From: AC-32 sp963813435
Lineage (GTDB): Bacteria; Actinomycetota; Thermoleophilia; Gaiellales; Gaiellaceae
Assembly: GCA_963813435.1 (NCBI GenBank)
Contig: CAWEYY010000003.1
Coordinates: forward strand, 1 to 64,000
Length of the DNA stretch: 64,000 nucleotides
Direction of reading: 5' to 3'
Position numbers and translations under genes: made by a program. Under the pieces are notes generated by a model. It saw only the letters and a program-made list of their open reading frames with translations, had not been told where the DNA came from and searched no databases. Below are positions 15,757-23,776 of the stretch, in pieces. Numbering within the stretch: position 1 is the stretch's first letter; each line of letters starts with the position of its first letter.

Positions 15757-16356
15757 TCAGCCCTCGTACAGCACCGAGCCCAGCCTGACCATCGTCGCGC
15801 CCTCGTCCGCGGCGATGCGGTAGTCCTGGCTCGTTCCCATCGAGAGCTCCGGCAGCCCGTACCGCTCCCCGAGCTCGCGCAGTCGGCGGAAATACGGCCT
15901 CGACGCCTCGGGATCGCCCGTCTCCGGCGGCATGGTCATGAGACCGCGGACGTCGTCGTACAGGGCCAGGAAGTCCTCGAGACCGCTCTCCGGGATTCCC
16001 GACTTGCTCTCCTCGCCCGAAAGATTGACCTCGACGAGGGCGGGGATCTCGAGGCGCCGCGCGGCTGATTCGCTCGCGAGCGAATGGCAGAGCTCGCAGA
16101 TCTCGTTGACGATCTTCGCCTTGCGGCTCTGGAGGTGGCCGATGAAGTGCCAGCGGAAGGCGTCGCCGTGGGCCGCGTGCTTGGCCTCGAGATCCTGCGC
16201 GCGGTTTTCGCCGACGACCTCGATGCCGGCCTCGACGAGGGCGGTCAGATCCGGCACGTCGACGTACTTTGTGGCGGCCACGATCGTCACGTCCGGGCCC
16301 AGCTCCGCGCGGATCCGCGCGTAGTTCTCCCTGACCCGCTCAGCCGATAACGCCAA
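15757..16356 (-). CDS. yggS: PLP-homeostasis protein, YggS family
   Basis: A cytoplasmic PLP-binding protein of alanine-racemase barrel fold. In the 199-residue protein Lys32 or thereabouts (VAATKYVDV) is the PLP-bound lysine. VGENRAQDLEAKH, WHFIGHLQSRKAK, EVNLSGEESKSGI and SMGTSQDYRIA are the other signatures. The mid-part between CHSLASES and LVEVNLSG is about a dozen residues shorter than usual. A TTG at 16356 is the only reasonable start and lies inside the end of pgeF (17-base overlap). Confidence 0.9.
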   Translation of the reverse strand: MALSAERVRENYARIRAELGPDVTIVAATKYVDVPDLTALVEAGIEVVGENRAQDLEAKHAAHGDAFRWHFIGHLQSRKAKIVNEICELCHSLASESAARRLEIPALVEVNLSGEESKSGIPESGLEDFLALYDDVRGLMTMPPETGDPEASRPYFRRLRELGERYGLPELSMGTSQDYRIAADEGATMVRLGSVLYEG

Positions 16357-17050
16357 GGACGCCCTGCCTGCCCGTGATCCCGTCGTCGCGGCGGTGGGAG
16401 AAGAAGCGCTCCGGCGTGCATGCCGTGCAGAGGTCGATCCGGTCGACCCGCGCGCAGCCCGCATCCCGGAGAGCGGTCTCCGCGGCAGACCAGAGATCGA
16501 GCTTCCCGTCGCGCACGACGCCGGGCCCGAACGCGCGCCTGAACGGGTCCGCCACCTCGTCGCCGACCTCGTAGCAGCAGGGGCCGATGCCGGGCCCGAC
16601 GACCGCCGACACCTGGCCGCCGCCGAGCGCCTCCACACCCGCCTGCACGATCCCGGCGAGCAGCCCCCGCCAGCCCGCGTGGAGAACGGCGAGCGCGGGC
16701 AGCCTACGACTCCCGGGATCACGCGCGAGCGCGATCGGCAGGCAGTCCGCCGTCAGCGCCAGCACCGGGAGGCCGCGGTCGTCGGTCCACAGCCCGTCGC
16801 CGCGCTCGCCGCGCGAGCCCGGGTGCGCACGCAGCACGTCCGCCGAGTGGTGCTGGTAGTTCATCGCGAGCGCGTCGGGCTCCGCGCCGACCTCCGCGCA
16901 GAGGCGGCGGCGGTTCTCCTCGACGCGGTCCGGCTCGTCCGCGGTCGCGCGCCCGAGGTTGAGCGACGAGAACGGCCCCCCGCTGACGCCGCCCTCCCGT
17001 GTCGAGAAGACGACCTCGTACGGGCTAGGCGCCTCCGCCCACCGGATCAC
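16340..17050 (-). CDS. pgeF: Peptidoglycan editing factor/YfiH-type copper oxidoreductase
   Basis: A 236-residue YfiH/LACC1-family protein. Family members oxidise polyphenols or act as purine-nucleoside phosphorylases, and PgeF removes wrongly built muropeptide precursors. Metal ligands are visible in LTADCLPIAL, AVLHAGWRGLLAGIV and GPGIGPCCYEVG. It has NYQHHSADV where relatives have a QVHG-type motif. The GTG overlaps the stop of the upstream fusion gene (GTGA). Position between that gene and yggS-sepF fits the usual envelope cluster. Confidence 0.9.
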   Translation of the reverse strand: MIRWAEAPSPYEVVFSTREGGVSGGPFSSLNLGRATADEPDRVEENRRRLCAEVGAEPDALAMNYQHHSADVLRAHPGSRGERGDGLWTDDRGLPVLALTADCLPIALARDPGSRRLPALAVLHAGWRGLLAGIVQAGVEALGGGQVSAVVGPGIGPCCYEVGDEVADPFRRAFGPGVVRDGKLDLWSAAETALRDAGCARVDRIDLCTACTPERFFSHRRDDGITGRQGVLGVIG

Positions 17051-19596
17051 TGGGCGATCAGCTCCCGGGCAGCCGCGAGCTCGGAGTCGCGGCCGTCCAG
17101 CTCGCCGTTCAGCTTGCGCCGTCGCAGCTCGGCGAGGATCTCCCCCACGCGCGGCGACTCCTCGAGCCCGAGCTCGGCGAGGTCGGCGCCCGTGACGTCC
17201 AGCTGGATGTCCTTCAGGCGCTCGAAGTACACGTGCAGCGGCTCGAGATCGGCGAGACCGAGCGCGAACAGCGGCGCGTCCGGCGCGTAGGGCTCGGCGA
17301 GGGCGACCACCTCGGCCGGCTCGGCGCCGTTCTGCAGCCGCTCGACGAGCCGCGGGCCGACGGTGACCGCAGCTGCGATCTGCTCGGCGTCCCGCCGGCG
17401 GACCTTGAGCCGCTGGAGCCATTCGTACACCTCGTCCGGTGGCAGCCTGCGGGCGAGAACCGCGAGGCCGCGCCGCCAGGACGGAACCTCGAGCCCGTAC
17501 TGCGCCGAGAGCTCGGCCAGCCGTCGCACGAGCGCAACCGCCTCCTCGTCCGCGGCGAGGTGCGGATGGATCGCCCGGTCGGCGCCGAGCTCCGCGAGCC
17601 GCAGGATCGAGTGCTCGATCTCGCCCTCCTCGAGGAGCGCCTCGAGCTCGTCGCGTAGCCGCGCGGAGGACAGATCGCCGACGAGCCCCATCTCGATCGT
17701 CCCGCGCGCGAGCCGCACCGTGTGCTCGTCCATCCGGAAGCCGTAGCGGTTCTCGTACCGGATCGCCCGGAAGATGCGCGTCGGGTCGTCGATGAAGGAC
17801 AGGTTGTGGAGGACGCGGATCGTCCGCGCATCGAGGTCGCGCCGCCCGCCGAACGGGTCGACCAACCGGCCGAGATCCGCGCCCTTGAGCGACACGGCCA
17901 TCGCGTTGATCGTGAAGTCGCGGCGGAACAGGTCTTCCCGGATCGACGCGTGCTCGACGGTCGGGAGCGCGGCCGGCGCGTCGTAGAACTCGGTGCGCGC
18001 CGTCACGACGTCCACACGCTCCTCCTCGCCGTAGATCACGACCGCGGTGCCGAACTTGCGATGCGCGCGGACCCGGCCGTCGAGCGCGTCCGCGAGCGCC
18101 CGGGAGAGGGCGATCGCGTCCCCTTCGACCGCGACGTCGACGTCGAAGCTGCGCTCGCCGAGCAGGATGTCGCGGACGGTGCCGCCGACGAGGTAGACGC
18201 CCTCGTACGGCTCGGAGACGGCCGCGACCGCCTCGAAGACCCGTTGCAGGCGCTCGAGACGCGAGAGCTCGTCGATGAGCATCGGCCCTGCGCGCTCGGC
18301 GGGAACCGCCTGCGCGCCGAGCGCCCGGAGAAGGTCGGAGCGCGTGACGACGCCGAGGATGCGCTCGTCGCGCAGCACGGCGACGCGGTCGTCGCCGCTC
18401 GAGAGCAGCCGCTGCAGCTCCGCAAGCGGAGTCTCCTCGGTGCAGGTCGCGACCCTCGTGCTCATGATCCCCTTGACCGGTGCGTGTGAGAGCCCGTGCG
18501 CGACCGCGCGGTCGAGGTCTTCCCGGCCGACCACCCCGGCCAGCCGGTCGCCCTCGGCCACGAGGATCCCGCTCTGGCCATAGCGCTGGCAGGCGACGAG
18601 CGCCTTGGCGACGGTCTCGTCCGGCTCGACGGTTCGCGCCGGGCTCGACATCAGAGTCGCGGCGGTGAGCGGCGCGCGGACGGCGCTCGCCAGGCCGTCG
18701 GTCAGGCGCGCCCGGGCGTCGCCGAGCGCGCCGCGGTAGATCGCCGAGGCCGCTTGCGGATGGCCGCCGCCGCCGAGGAGCTGCGCGATCGCGGCCGCGT
18801 CGATCTCCGGCGTCCGGCTTCGCGAGACGCAGAACACCCGCTCGTCCATCTCGACGAGCAGGACGAGCGCCTTGCAGTCGGTCAGCTCCACGACCTTGTG
18901 CGCGAGGTTGGAGACGCCGTCGACGTAATGCGGCCACGGGACGGCCGCGACCAGCACCTCGACCCCCGCGAGCTCGTGCGGCTCGAGCGCCTCGAGCAGC
19001 ACCGCGAGCAGCTCCCGCTCCTCCTCAGTCAGCGGCGTGTGCAGGAACTCGGCGAGGAGCTCCTGGCGCGCGCCGTGACGCAGGCACCACCCGAGGGCCT
19101 CCGCGTCGCGTTGCGTCGCCGTCGGGTAGGTCAGCGACCCGGTGTCCTCGTGGATGCCGAGCGCGAAGGCCGTGGCCTCGAGCGGTGTCACGGCGATCTC
19201 CCGCTCGGCGAGGATGCCGACGAGCGTGGTCGTCAGCGCCCCGTCCTCGGAGAGGACGGTGTGCTCGGATGCCCACTCGGGGGGCTCGCCTGCGTGGTGG
19301 TCGAAGACGACCTTCTCCACCTCCGGGTCGAGCGCGACCGGCTCGAGCTCGCCGAGGCGCCCGGCGTGCGTCGTCTCCACGACGATGAGGCGGCGGATCG
19401 CGCCGACCTCGAGCCGCGAGGCCTCTGCGAGCTCGAGCTCGTCGGCGTGCAGGCGGTAGAACTCGCGGACGTTGCGATTCAGCGAGCCCGACAGGCAGGC
19501 GACCGCCTCCGGGTAGAGGCGACGTGCGGCGAGCAGCGCCGCGAAGGCGTCGAAGTCGGTGTTGCCGTGAGTCGCGATGACGGTCTCTGCGCGCAC
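17047..19596 (-). CDS. DHH-CBS-CBS-tRNA nucleotidyltransferase/poly(A)-polymerase fusion
   Basis: An 849-residue three-part protein. Residues about 1-315 are a DHH phosphoesterase domain (HGNTDFDAFAALLAARR, VVFDHHAGEPPEW, GGGGHPQAAS-type glycines). About 320-435 are two CBS domains. From about 450 onward is a class II nucleotidyltransferase, with LVGGTVRDILLGERSFDVDV holding the two catalytic Asp residues. RRDFTINAMAVSL and the RNA-binding helices follow. Similar fusions act as the A-adding enzyme in Aquifex-type split CCA systems, so it may add only A or full CCA. GTG at 19596 has CACAAT six bases upstream. Confidence 0.9.
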   Translation of the reverse strand: MRAETVIATHGNTDFDAFAALLAARRLYPEAVACLSGSLNRNVREFYRLHADELELAEASRLEVGAIRRLIVVETTHAGRLGELEPVALDPEVEKVVFDHHAGEPPEWASEHTVLSEDGALTTTLVGILAEREIAVTPLEATAFALGIHEDTGSLTYPTATQRDAEALGWCLRHGARQELLAEFLHTPLTEEERELLAVLLEALEPHELAGVEVLVAAVPWPHYVDGVSNLAHKVVELTDCKALVLLVEMDERVFCVSRSRTPEIDAAAIAQLLGGGGHPQAASAIYRGALGDARARLTDGLASAVRAPLTAATLMSSPARTVEPDETVAKALVACQRYGQSGILVAEGDRLAGVVGREDLDRAVAHGLSHAPVKGIMSTRVATCTEETPLAELQRLLSSGDDRVAVLRDERILGVVTRSDLLRALGAQAVPAERAGPMLIDELSRLERLQRVFEAVAAVSEPYEGVYLVGGTVRDILLGERSFDVDVAVEGDAIALSRALADALDGRVRAHRKFGTAVVIYGEEERVDVVTARTEFYDAPAALPTVEHASIREDLFRRDFTINAMAVSLKGADLGRLVDPFGGRRDLDARTIRVLHNLSFIDDPTRIFRAIRYENRYGFRMDEHTVRLARGTIEMGLVGDLSSARLRDELEALLEEGEIEHSILRLAELGADRAIHPHLAADEEAVALVRRLAELSAQYGLEVPSWRRGLAVLARRLPPDEVYEWLQRLKVRRRDAEQIAAAVTVGPRLVERLQNGAEPAEVVALAEPYAPDAPLFALGLADLEPLHVYFERLKDIQLDVTGADLAELGLEESPRVGEILAELRRRKLNGELDGRDSELAAARELIAQ

Positions 19597-19602
19597 AGTC
19601 CC

Positions 19603-19608
19603 ATTGTG
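19603..19608 (-). promoter_or_regulatory. Predicted -10 box of the DHH-CBS-CCA gene (leaderless)
   Basis: CACAAT, one base off TANNNT, six bases before the GTG. No ribosome binding site fits between. Confidence 0.35.
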
Positions 19609-19690
19609 CCTCCGACCCACACGGGAATCCGCCCCGGCGGTCAGGCAAACGGCACGGATTCGTCACATTCTCGTGACAGACACGCGCGCC

Positions 19691-19733
19691 TTTCCGCCAT
19701 ACGATCGCCTCGGGGAGGAGGCCGGGCGAACCG
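19691..19733 (-). repeat. Family C intergenic element, copy C1
   Basis: A 43-bp block whose plus-strand core is TACGATCGCCTCGGGGAGG. It shares 22 consecutive identical bases with the copies at 53.6 and 61.6 kb. It lies 95 bp upstream of the DHH-CBS-CCA start and 30 bp after the ridA stop. GCCTC and GAGGC can pair across CTCCCC on the minus strand. Function unknown. Confidence 0.7.
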
Positions 19734-19763
19734 TACTAAGACCAGCTAGAGGCTCTCGCCCGG

Positions 19764-20153
19764 CTAGACGGTCGCGATCGCCTCGATCTCGACCTTCGCG
19801 CCCGACGGGAGCCCGGCCACCTCGACGGTCGCGCGGGCGGGCGGCTTGTCGCCGACGTGTTTCGCGTAGACCTCGTTCATCCCGGCGAAGTCGTCAAAGT
19901 CGTCCAGGTAGACGGTCGTCTTCACGAGCCGGTCGAGGCCGCTGTCCGCCGCCTCGAGGATCGCCTTCAGGTTCGCGAACACCTGCTCGGTCTGCTCCTG
20001 GATCGTCTCGCCCACGAGCTCTCCGTGGTCCGGCCGGAGCCCGACCTGGCCCGCGACGAACACGAAGCCGCCGGCCGCGATCGCCTGCGAGTACGGCGCT
20101 CCCTGGAACGGCGCCGGCGCCGCCTCGGTGCGAATGACCGTCTTCTCTCCCAT
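19764..20153 (-). CDS. ridA: RidA-family enamine/imine deaminase
   Basis: Hydrolyses reactive 2-aminoacrylate-type intermediates released by PLP enzymes. The 129-residue length is typical. PYSQAIAAGGFVFVAGQVGL, QTEQVFANLKAILEAADS, VKTTVYLDD and PPARATVEVAGLP are present, including the conserved Arg of ARATVEV. GGGAGG lies five bases before the ATG, which overlaps the hisB-like stop as TGATG. Confidence 0.93.
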   Translation of the reverse strand: MGEKTVIRTEAAPAPFQGAPYSQAIAAGGFVFVAGQVGLRPDHGELVGETIQEQTEQVFANLKAILEAADSGLDRLVKTTVYLDDFDDFAGMNEVYAKHVGDKPPARATVEVAGLPSGAKVEIEAIATV

Positions 20154-20695
20154 CAGCCTCCCTTTCGTCGCCTCGAGCGGCAGCTCTGCGCGAGTGCCAC
20201 TCCGAGCGCCTTGAAGATCGCGTCGAGCACGTGGTCCGGGTCGGAGCCCTCCATCAGCCGCACGTGGAGGGTCAGCCCCGCACCTTCGGCGAGCTCCTGC
20301 AGGAATGTCGCTACGACGTCGCTTGCGAGCCCCGCCACTCGTGCGTCGCTCAGATCCACGTTCGAGACGACCAGCGGTCGCCCGGACGCCTCGACGACGA
20401 CATGTGCGAGCGCCTCGTCGGCCGGAACGACCGCCGAGCCGTGGCCTCTGCTCCCCGCCGAGCGAAGCGCGTCCGCGAGCGCCCGGCCGAGCGCGCGCCC
20501 CGCGGCAGCGATCTCCGCCTCGGCCTCGCCCGGCGCGACCTCGAGCGTCAGGTCGAACGACCCGTACTCGGCGAGCAGGCCGAGCAGGTGGTCGAGCACC
20601 GCGACGCCCGTGACGACGTTCGCCTTCCCCTCCCCCGCGACGTTCAGCCGCGCATGGAGCCGGCCGGCCTCGTCGGCTTGCCCGGTCCGCGCCAT
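20153..20695 (-). CDS. HisB-like protein lacking most metal ligands (probable pseudo-dehydratase)
   Basis: A 180-residue homologue of imidazoleglycerol-phosphate dehydratase, with both halves of the duplicated fold: VLDHLLGLLAEYGSFDLTLEV, LGRALADAL, VPADEALAHVVVEASGRPL, AGLTLHVRLMEG, AIFKALGVAL. The first metal motif HHTxED is replaced by residues 62-68 (IAAAGRA). NAHH is replaced by DPDH (152-155), and the following Glu by Asp158. The Arg-Arg before the GHA-type segment is also missing. Catalysis is therefore doubtful. No other his gene is near. It overlaps murA (TAATG) and ridA (TGATG), so it is expressed with them. Confidence 0.8.
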   Translation of the reverse strand: MARTGQADEAGRLHARLNVAGEGKANVVTGVAVLDHLLGLLAEYGSFDLTLEVAPGEAEAEIAAAGRALGRALADALRSAGSRGHGSAVVPADEALAHVVVEASGRPLVVSNVDLSDARVAGLASDVVATFLQELAEGAGLTLHVRLMEGSDPDHVLDAIFKALGVALAQSCRSRRRKGG

Positions 20696-22005
20696 TAGCT
20701 CTCGACGCGGTCGATCCGTGCGCCGAGCGACCGAAGCCGCTCGTCGATCCGCTCGTAGCCGCGGTCGATCTCGCCGATGTTCCCGATCGTCGAGATCCCC
20801 TCCGCGCACAGGCTGGCGATCAGCATCGCCATCCCGGCGCGGATGTCGGGGCTCGCCATCCGCTCGCCGTAGAGTCGCGCAGGCCCGGTGACGACGGCTC
20901 GGTGTGGGTCGCAGAGGATGATCCGCGCGCCCATCCCGACGAGCTTGTCGACGAAGAACAGCCGGCTCTCGAACATCTTCTCGAAAACGAGGACCGTCCC
21001 CCGCGCCTGCGTCGCGACGGTCACGGCAATCGACGTCAGGTCTGCAGGGAACTGCGGCCACGGCCCGTCGTCGATCTTCGGGATCGCGCCGCCGAGGTCG
21101 TCCTGGACGACGAGCTCCTGCGCTCCCGGAACGCGCACGCTCGTTCCTTCGATGTGGATCTCGATCCCGAGCCGATCGATCATCGGCCTGACCGCGACGA
21201 GGTCCTCGGGTCGCGTGTCGTCGATCGTGATCTCACCCGGCGTGATCGCGCCGAGGCCGATGAAGCTCGCGACGTCGATGTGGTCCGGCCCGATCCGGAA
21301 CTCGCCGCCGGAGAGACGCTCGACCCCCTCGATCTGGAGCACGTTCGACCCGATGCCCTGGATGTGCGCGCCGAGGCCGACCAGGAAACGGCACAGATCC
21401 TGGATGTGCGGCTCGCAGGCCGCATTGCCGATCACCGTCTCCCCGCGCGCCAGCACGGCGGCCATGACCGTGTTCTCCGTGCCGGTGACGCTCGCCTCGT
21501 CGAGGAACAGCGCGGCGCCGACGAGCCCGTCGGTGTGCATCGTGTACCGGCGCTCGACCTCGATCTCGGCGCCGAGGCCGCGCAGCGCGTCGATGTGCAC
21601 GTCCAGGCGCCGACGGCCGATCACGTCCCCACCTGGAGGCGGGATCACCGCTCGCCCGTGCCGCGCCAGAAGCGGGCCCGCCAGCAGGATCGAGGCCCGG
21701 ATGCGCCGGCAGAGATCCTCGTCGAGCTCGACCTTGCGGATCTCCGCAGCATGGAGGCGAACCTCGTTCCGCCCGAGCCACTCGACGTCGGCGCCGATGT
21801 CCGCGAGCAGCTCGAGCATCGTCTCGACGTCGCGGATCCGCGGCACGTTGGTGAGCGTCACCGGCTCGGCCGTCAGCAGGCACGCCGCGAGGATCGGCAG
21901 TGCGCCGTTCTTGTTCCCCGCCGCCGCGATCCGCCCCGAGAGCGGCTGGGCTCCCTCGATCACGAAGGACTCCGCGAGTGACTCAGTGACGACGGTCTGC
22001 GCCAT
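20695..22005 (-). CDS. murA: UDP-N-acetylglucosamine 1-carboxyvinyltransferase, Asp-type active site
   Basis: First committed step of peptidoglycan synthesis, moving enolpyruvate from PEP to UDP-GlcNAc. The 436-residue protein has GNKNGALPILAACLLT (Lys32-Asn33) and RASILLAGPLLARHG. The active-site loop reads PPPGGDVIGRRRLDVH, so Asp127 replaces the usual catalytic Cys. In Mycobacterium and Chlamydia the same change makes MurA insensitive to fosfomycin. The ATG is 25 bp from a divergent HD-domain gene and shares its -10 region. Confidence 0.94.
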   Translation of the reverse strand: MAQTVVTESLAESFVIEGAQPLSGRIAAAGNKNGALPILAACLLTAEPVTLTNVPRIRDVETMLELLADIGADVEWLGRNEVRLHAAEIRKVELDEDLCRRIRASILLAGPLLARHGRAVIPPPGGDVIGRRRLDVHIDALRGLGAEIEVERRYTMHTDGLVGAALFLDEASVTGTENTVMAAVLARGETVIGNAACEPHIQDLCRFLVGLGAHIQGIGSNVLQIEGVERLSGGEFRIGPDHIDVASFIGLGAITPGEITIDDTRPEDLVAVRPMIDRLGIEIHIEGTSVRVPGAQELVVQDDLGGAIPKIDDGPWPQFPADLTSIAVTVATQARGTVLVFEKMFESRLFFVDKLVGMGARIILCDPHRAVVTGPARLYGERMASPDIRAGMAMLIASLCAEGISTIGNIGEIDRGYERIDERLRSLGARIDRVES

Positions 22006-22014
22006 GCCCGCGGG

Positions 22015-22023
22015 CTATCCTAG
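22015..22023. promoter_or_regulatory. Shared divergent -10 region of murA and the HD-domain gene
   Basis: CTATCCTAG gives TATCCT on the plus strand, nine bases before the GTG at 22031. On the minus strand it gives TAGGAT, eleven bases before the murA ATG. The whole intergenic gap is 25 bp. Confidence 0.5.
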
Positions 22024-22030
22024 CGGCGTT

Positions 22031-22594
22031 GTGGAGCCGACCCGCGACGCCGCCTGGGAGACTCTGACGCGGTACACGAAGAGCGAGGCGCTCCTGCGCC
22101 ACGCGCTCGCCGTGGAAGCCGCCGTCGGCGCCTACGCGGTCCGCTTCGGCGAGGACGAGGAGCTCTGGCGGGCGACGGCCCTGCTCCACGACTTCGACTA
22201 CGAGATCCATCCCACTCTCGACCAGCACCCCCAGGACGGTGAGCCGATCCTGCGCGAGGAAGGCTGGCCCGACGAGGTGGTCGACGGCGTCCTCTCGCAC
22301 GCCAACCACGTCGACGTTCCGCGCGACACGCCGCTCCGGAAGACGCTCTTCGCCTGCGACGAGCTGAGCGGGTTCATCCACGCGTGCGGGCTCGTTCGGC
22401 CCGACGGGATCGCGACGCTCGAGCCGAAGTCGGTGCGCAAGAAGCTGAAGCAGCCGTCGTTCGCGGCCGGCGTCAACCGGGACGACGTCTACGAAGGCGC
22501 CGAGGAGCTCGGGGTCGACCTCGACGAGCACATCGCGTTCGTGGTCGCAGCCATGCGCCCGATCGCGGGCGAGCTCGGGCTCCGGACGGGCTAG
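22031..22594 (+). CDS. HD-domain metal-dependent phosphohydrolase-like protein
   Basis: A 187-residue protein with LRHALAVEAAVGAYA, LLHDFDYEIHP (the HD pair), GWPDEVVDGVLSHANH and CDELSGFIHACGLVRP, a form seen in predicted HDIG hydrolases. Substrate unknown; relatives include nucleotide phosphohydrolases. It is transcribed divergently from murA over 25 bp with no space for a ribosome binding site. Its 3' end is followed by a family A element. Confidence 0.85.
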   Translation: MEPTRDAAWETLTRYTKSEALLRHALAVEAAVGAYAVRFGEDEELWRATALLHDFDYEIHPTLDQHPQDGEPILREEGWPDEVVDGVLSHANHVDVPRDTPLRKTLFACDELSGFIHACGLVRPDGIATLEPKSVRKKLKQPSFAAGVNRDDVYEGAEELGVDLDEHIAFVVAAMRPIAGELGLRTG

Positions 22595-22624
22595 AGACGC
22601 TCTCCGCAATAGTCCCCTCGGTTC

Positions 22625-22693
22625 GACCGGTCATTTCCGACGGACGCACGGGCACAGCCCACGCGTCCTGACGGCGGCATCGCAAGCGACGCC
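22625..22693. repeat. Family A REP-like element, copy A4 (69 bp, inverted)
   Basis: GACCGGTC (22625-22632), a middle stem with GGGCACAGCCC, and GGCATCGCAAGCGACGCC (22676-22693). Exactly 69 bp as in A1-A3, reversed. It lies between two convergent genes and touches the stop codon of the aminotransferase. Confidence 0.8.
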
Positions 22694-23776
22694 TTAGGCG
22701 CCGAGCGCCGAGACGAGGCGCTCGAGGTCGTCGTCGTTCGTCCACCAGCCGCACGAGACGCGGATCCACCCCTGGCCGGGGATGTCTCGCACGACGACGC
22801 CCCGCTCGTACAGCCGCTTCACGAGCTCGGCCGAGTCGCCCTCGACCCGGAAGGAGACGAGCGTCGCCTGGTCGGGGGCGGTGACGACGTCGAAGCGCTC
22901 TGCGAGCAGATCGCGGCAGCGGGCGGCGGTCGCGGCAGCCCGCTCGAAGCGCCCCTCGGGAGCGAGGTCGAGTGCCGCGTCGAGGCCTGCGAGCGAGGGC
23001 GGCGGCGTCCAGCCCGGGTCGAATCGCAATGCGCCCGCTCGCGGAGTGAACTCGCCGTTCGGCTCGTACCCGTCCTGCGAGAGATAGCTGGGCGCGGCGA
23101 TCTCCAGCCGGTCCGGGTCGACCACCGCGAGCCCACCCATCGAGTCGGGCCCGGCTAGCCACTTCTGGCAGGAGAAGGCGAAGAAGTCGAACTCCGACGC
23201 GTCCACCGGGATCGCGCCGGCCGACTGAGCTCCGTCGACGAGCACGGGCAGCCCCGTAGCCTCCTTCAGCTCCGCGACCGGGAAGCGGTTTCCGCTGACC
23301 CAGCAGACGTGTGAGAGCGCGAGCAGCCTGGTCTTCGGCGTGACCTCTCGGAGCAGGCCCTCGAGCGCCTCGTCACCCGCCAGCTCCCGGACGCTCGCGA
23401 CGCGCACGCCCGCGGGTGACACCGCCAGCGCTCCGAGCAGCCCGAAATGCTCGCCGTCGGTCGTGACGACCTCGTCGTCCGGGCTCAGGCCGAGCCCCGT
23501 CAAGACGATGTTGCAGCCGTTCGTGGTCGAGGTCGCAAGCGCCATGTTCTCGGGCGGCACGCCAACGAGGGCGGCGAGCTTCTCCCGGACCGTCGTCCGC
23601 AGGCCGAGCGCGCGCTCGAAGTACGCCGGCCCGCCGCGGCCGTTCTCGAGGTCGGACTGCTCCTGGGCGGTCATCGCGTCGACCGTCCGGCGGGAGAGCG
23701 GCCCGTTCGTGCCCGCGTTCAGATAGGCGAGCCGCTCGAAGACGGGGAACTGCGCGCGCGCCTTCTCGAAGGTCAC
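22694..23776 (-). CDS. Class V aminotransferase (cysteine-desulfurase/isopenicillin-epimerase-like)
   Basis: A 360-residue PLP enzyme of fold type I. FPVFERLAYLNAGTNGPL at the N-terminus, ALATSTTNGCNIVLTGLGL, VLVDGAQSAGAIPVD, and the PLP lysine in FSCQKWLAGP are visible. The C-terminal part ends with DIPGQGWIRVSCGWWTNDDD. Members include cysteine desulfurases, kynureninases and isopenicillin N epimerase-like proteins; the substrate cannot be told. The GTG overlaps the stop of the upstream hydrolase (GTGA). Confidence 0.88.
   Translation of the reverse strand: MTFEKARAQFPVFERLAYLNAGTNGPLSRRTVDAMTAQEQSDLENGRGGPAYFERALGLRTTVREKLAALVGVPPENMALATSTTNGCNIVLTGLGLSPDDEVVTTDGEHFGLLGALAVSPAGVRVASVRELAGDEALEGLLREVTPKTRLLALSHVCWVSGNRFPVAELKEATGLPVLVDGAQSAGAIPVDASEFDFFAFSCQKWLAGPDSMGGLAVVDPDRLEIAAPSYLSQDGYEPNGEFTPRAGALRFDPGWTPPPSLAGLDAALDLAPEGRFERAAATAARCRDLLAERFDVVTAPDQATLVSFRVEGDSAELVKRLYERGVVVRDIPGQGWIRVSCGWWTNDDDLERLVSALGA

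Noticed and set aside
19691..19733. Family C as a known riboswitch (cyclic-di-nucleotide, guanidine or cobalamin)
   Set aside because: I could not match any signature sequence of those aptamers; only 43 bp are conserved and the downstream genes are unrelated.
20153..20695. Calling this gene a functional hisB
   Set aside because: Most metal ligands of the dehydratase are replaced, so only a homology-based name is justified.
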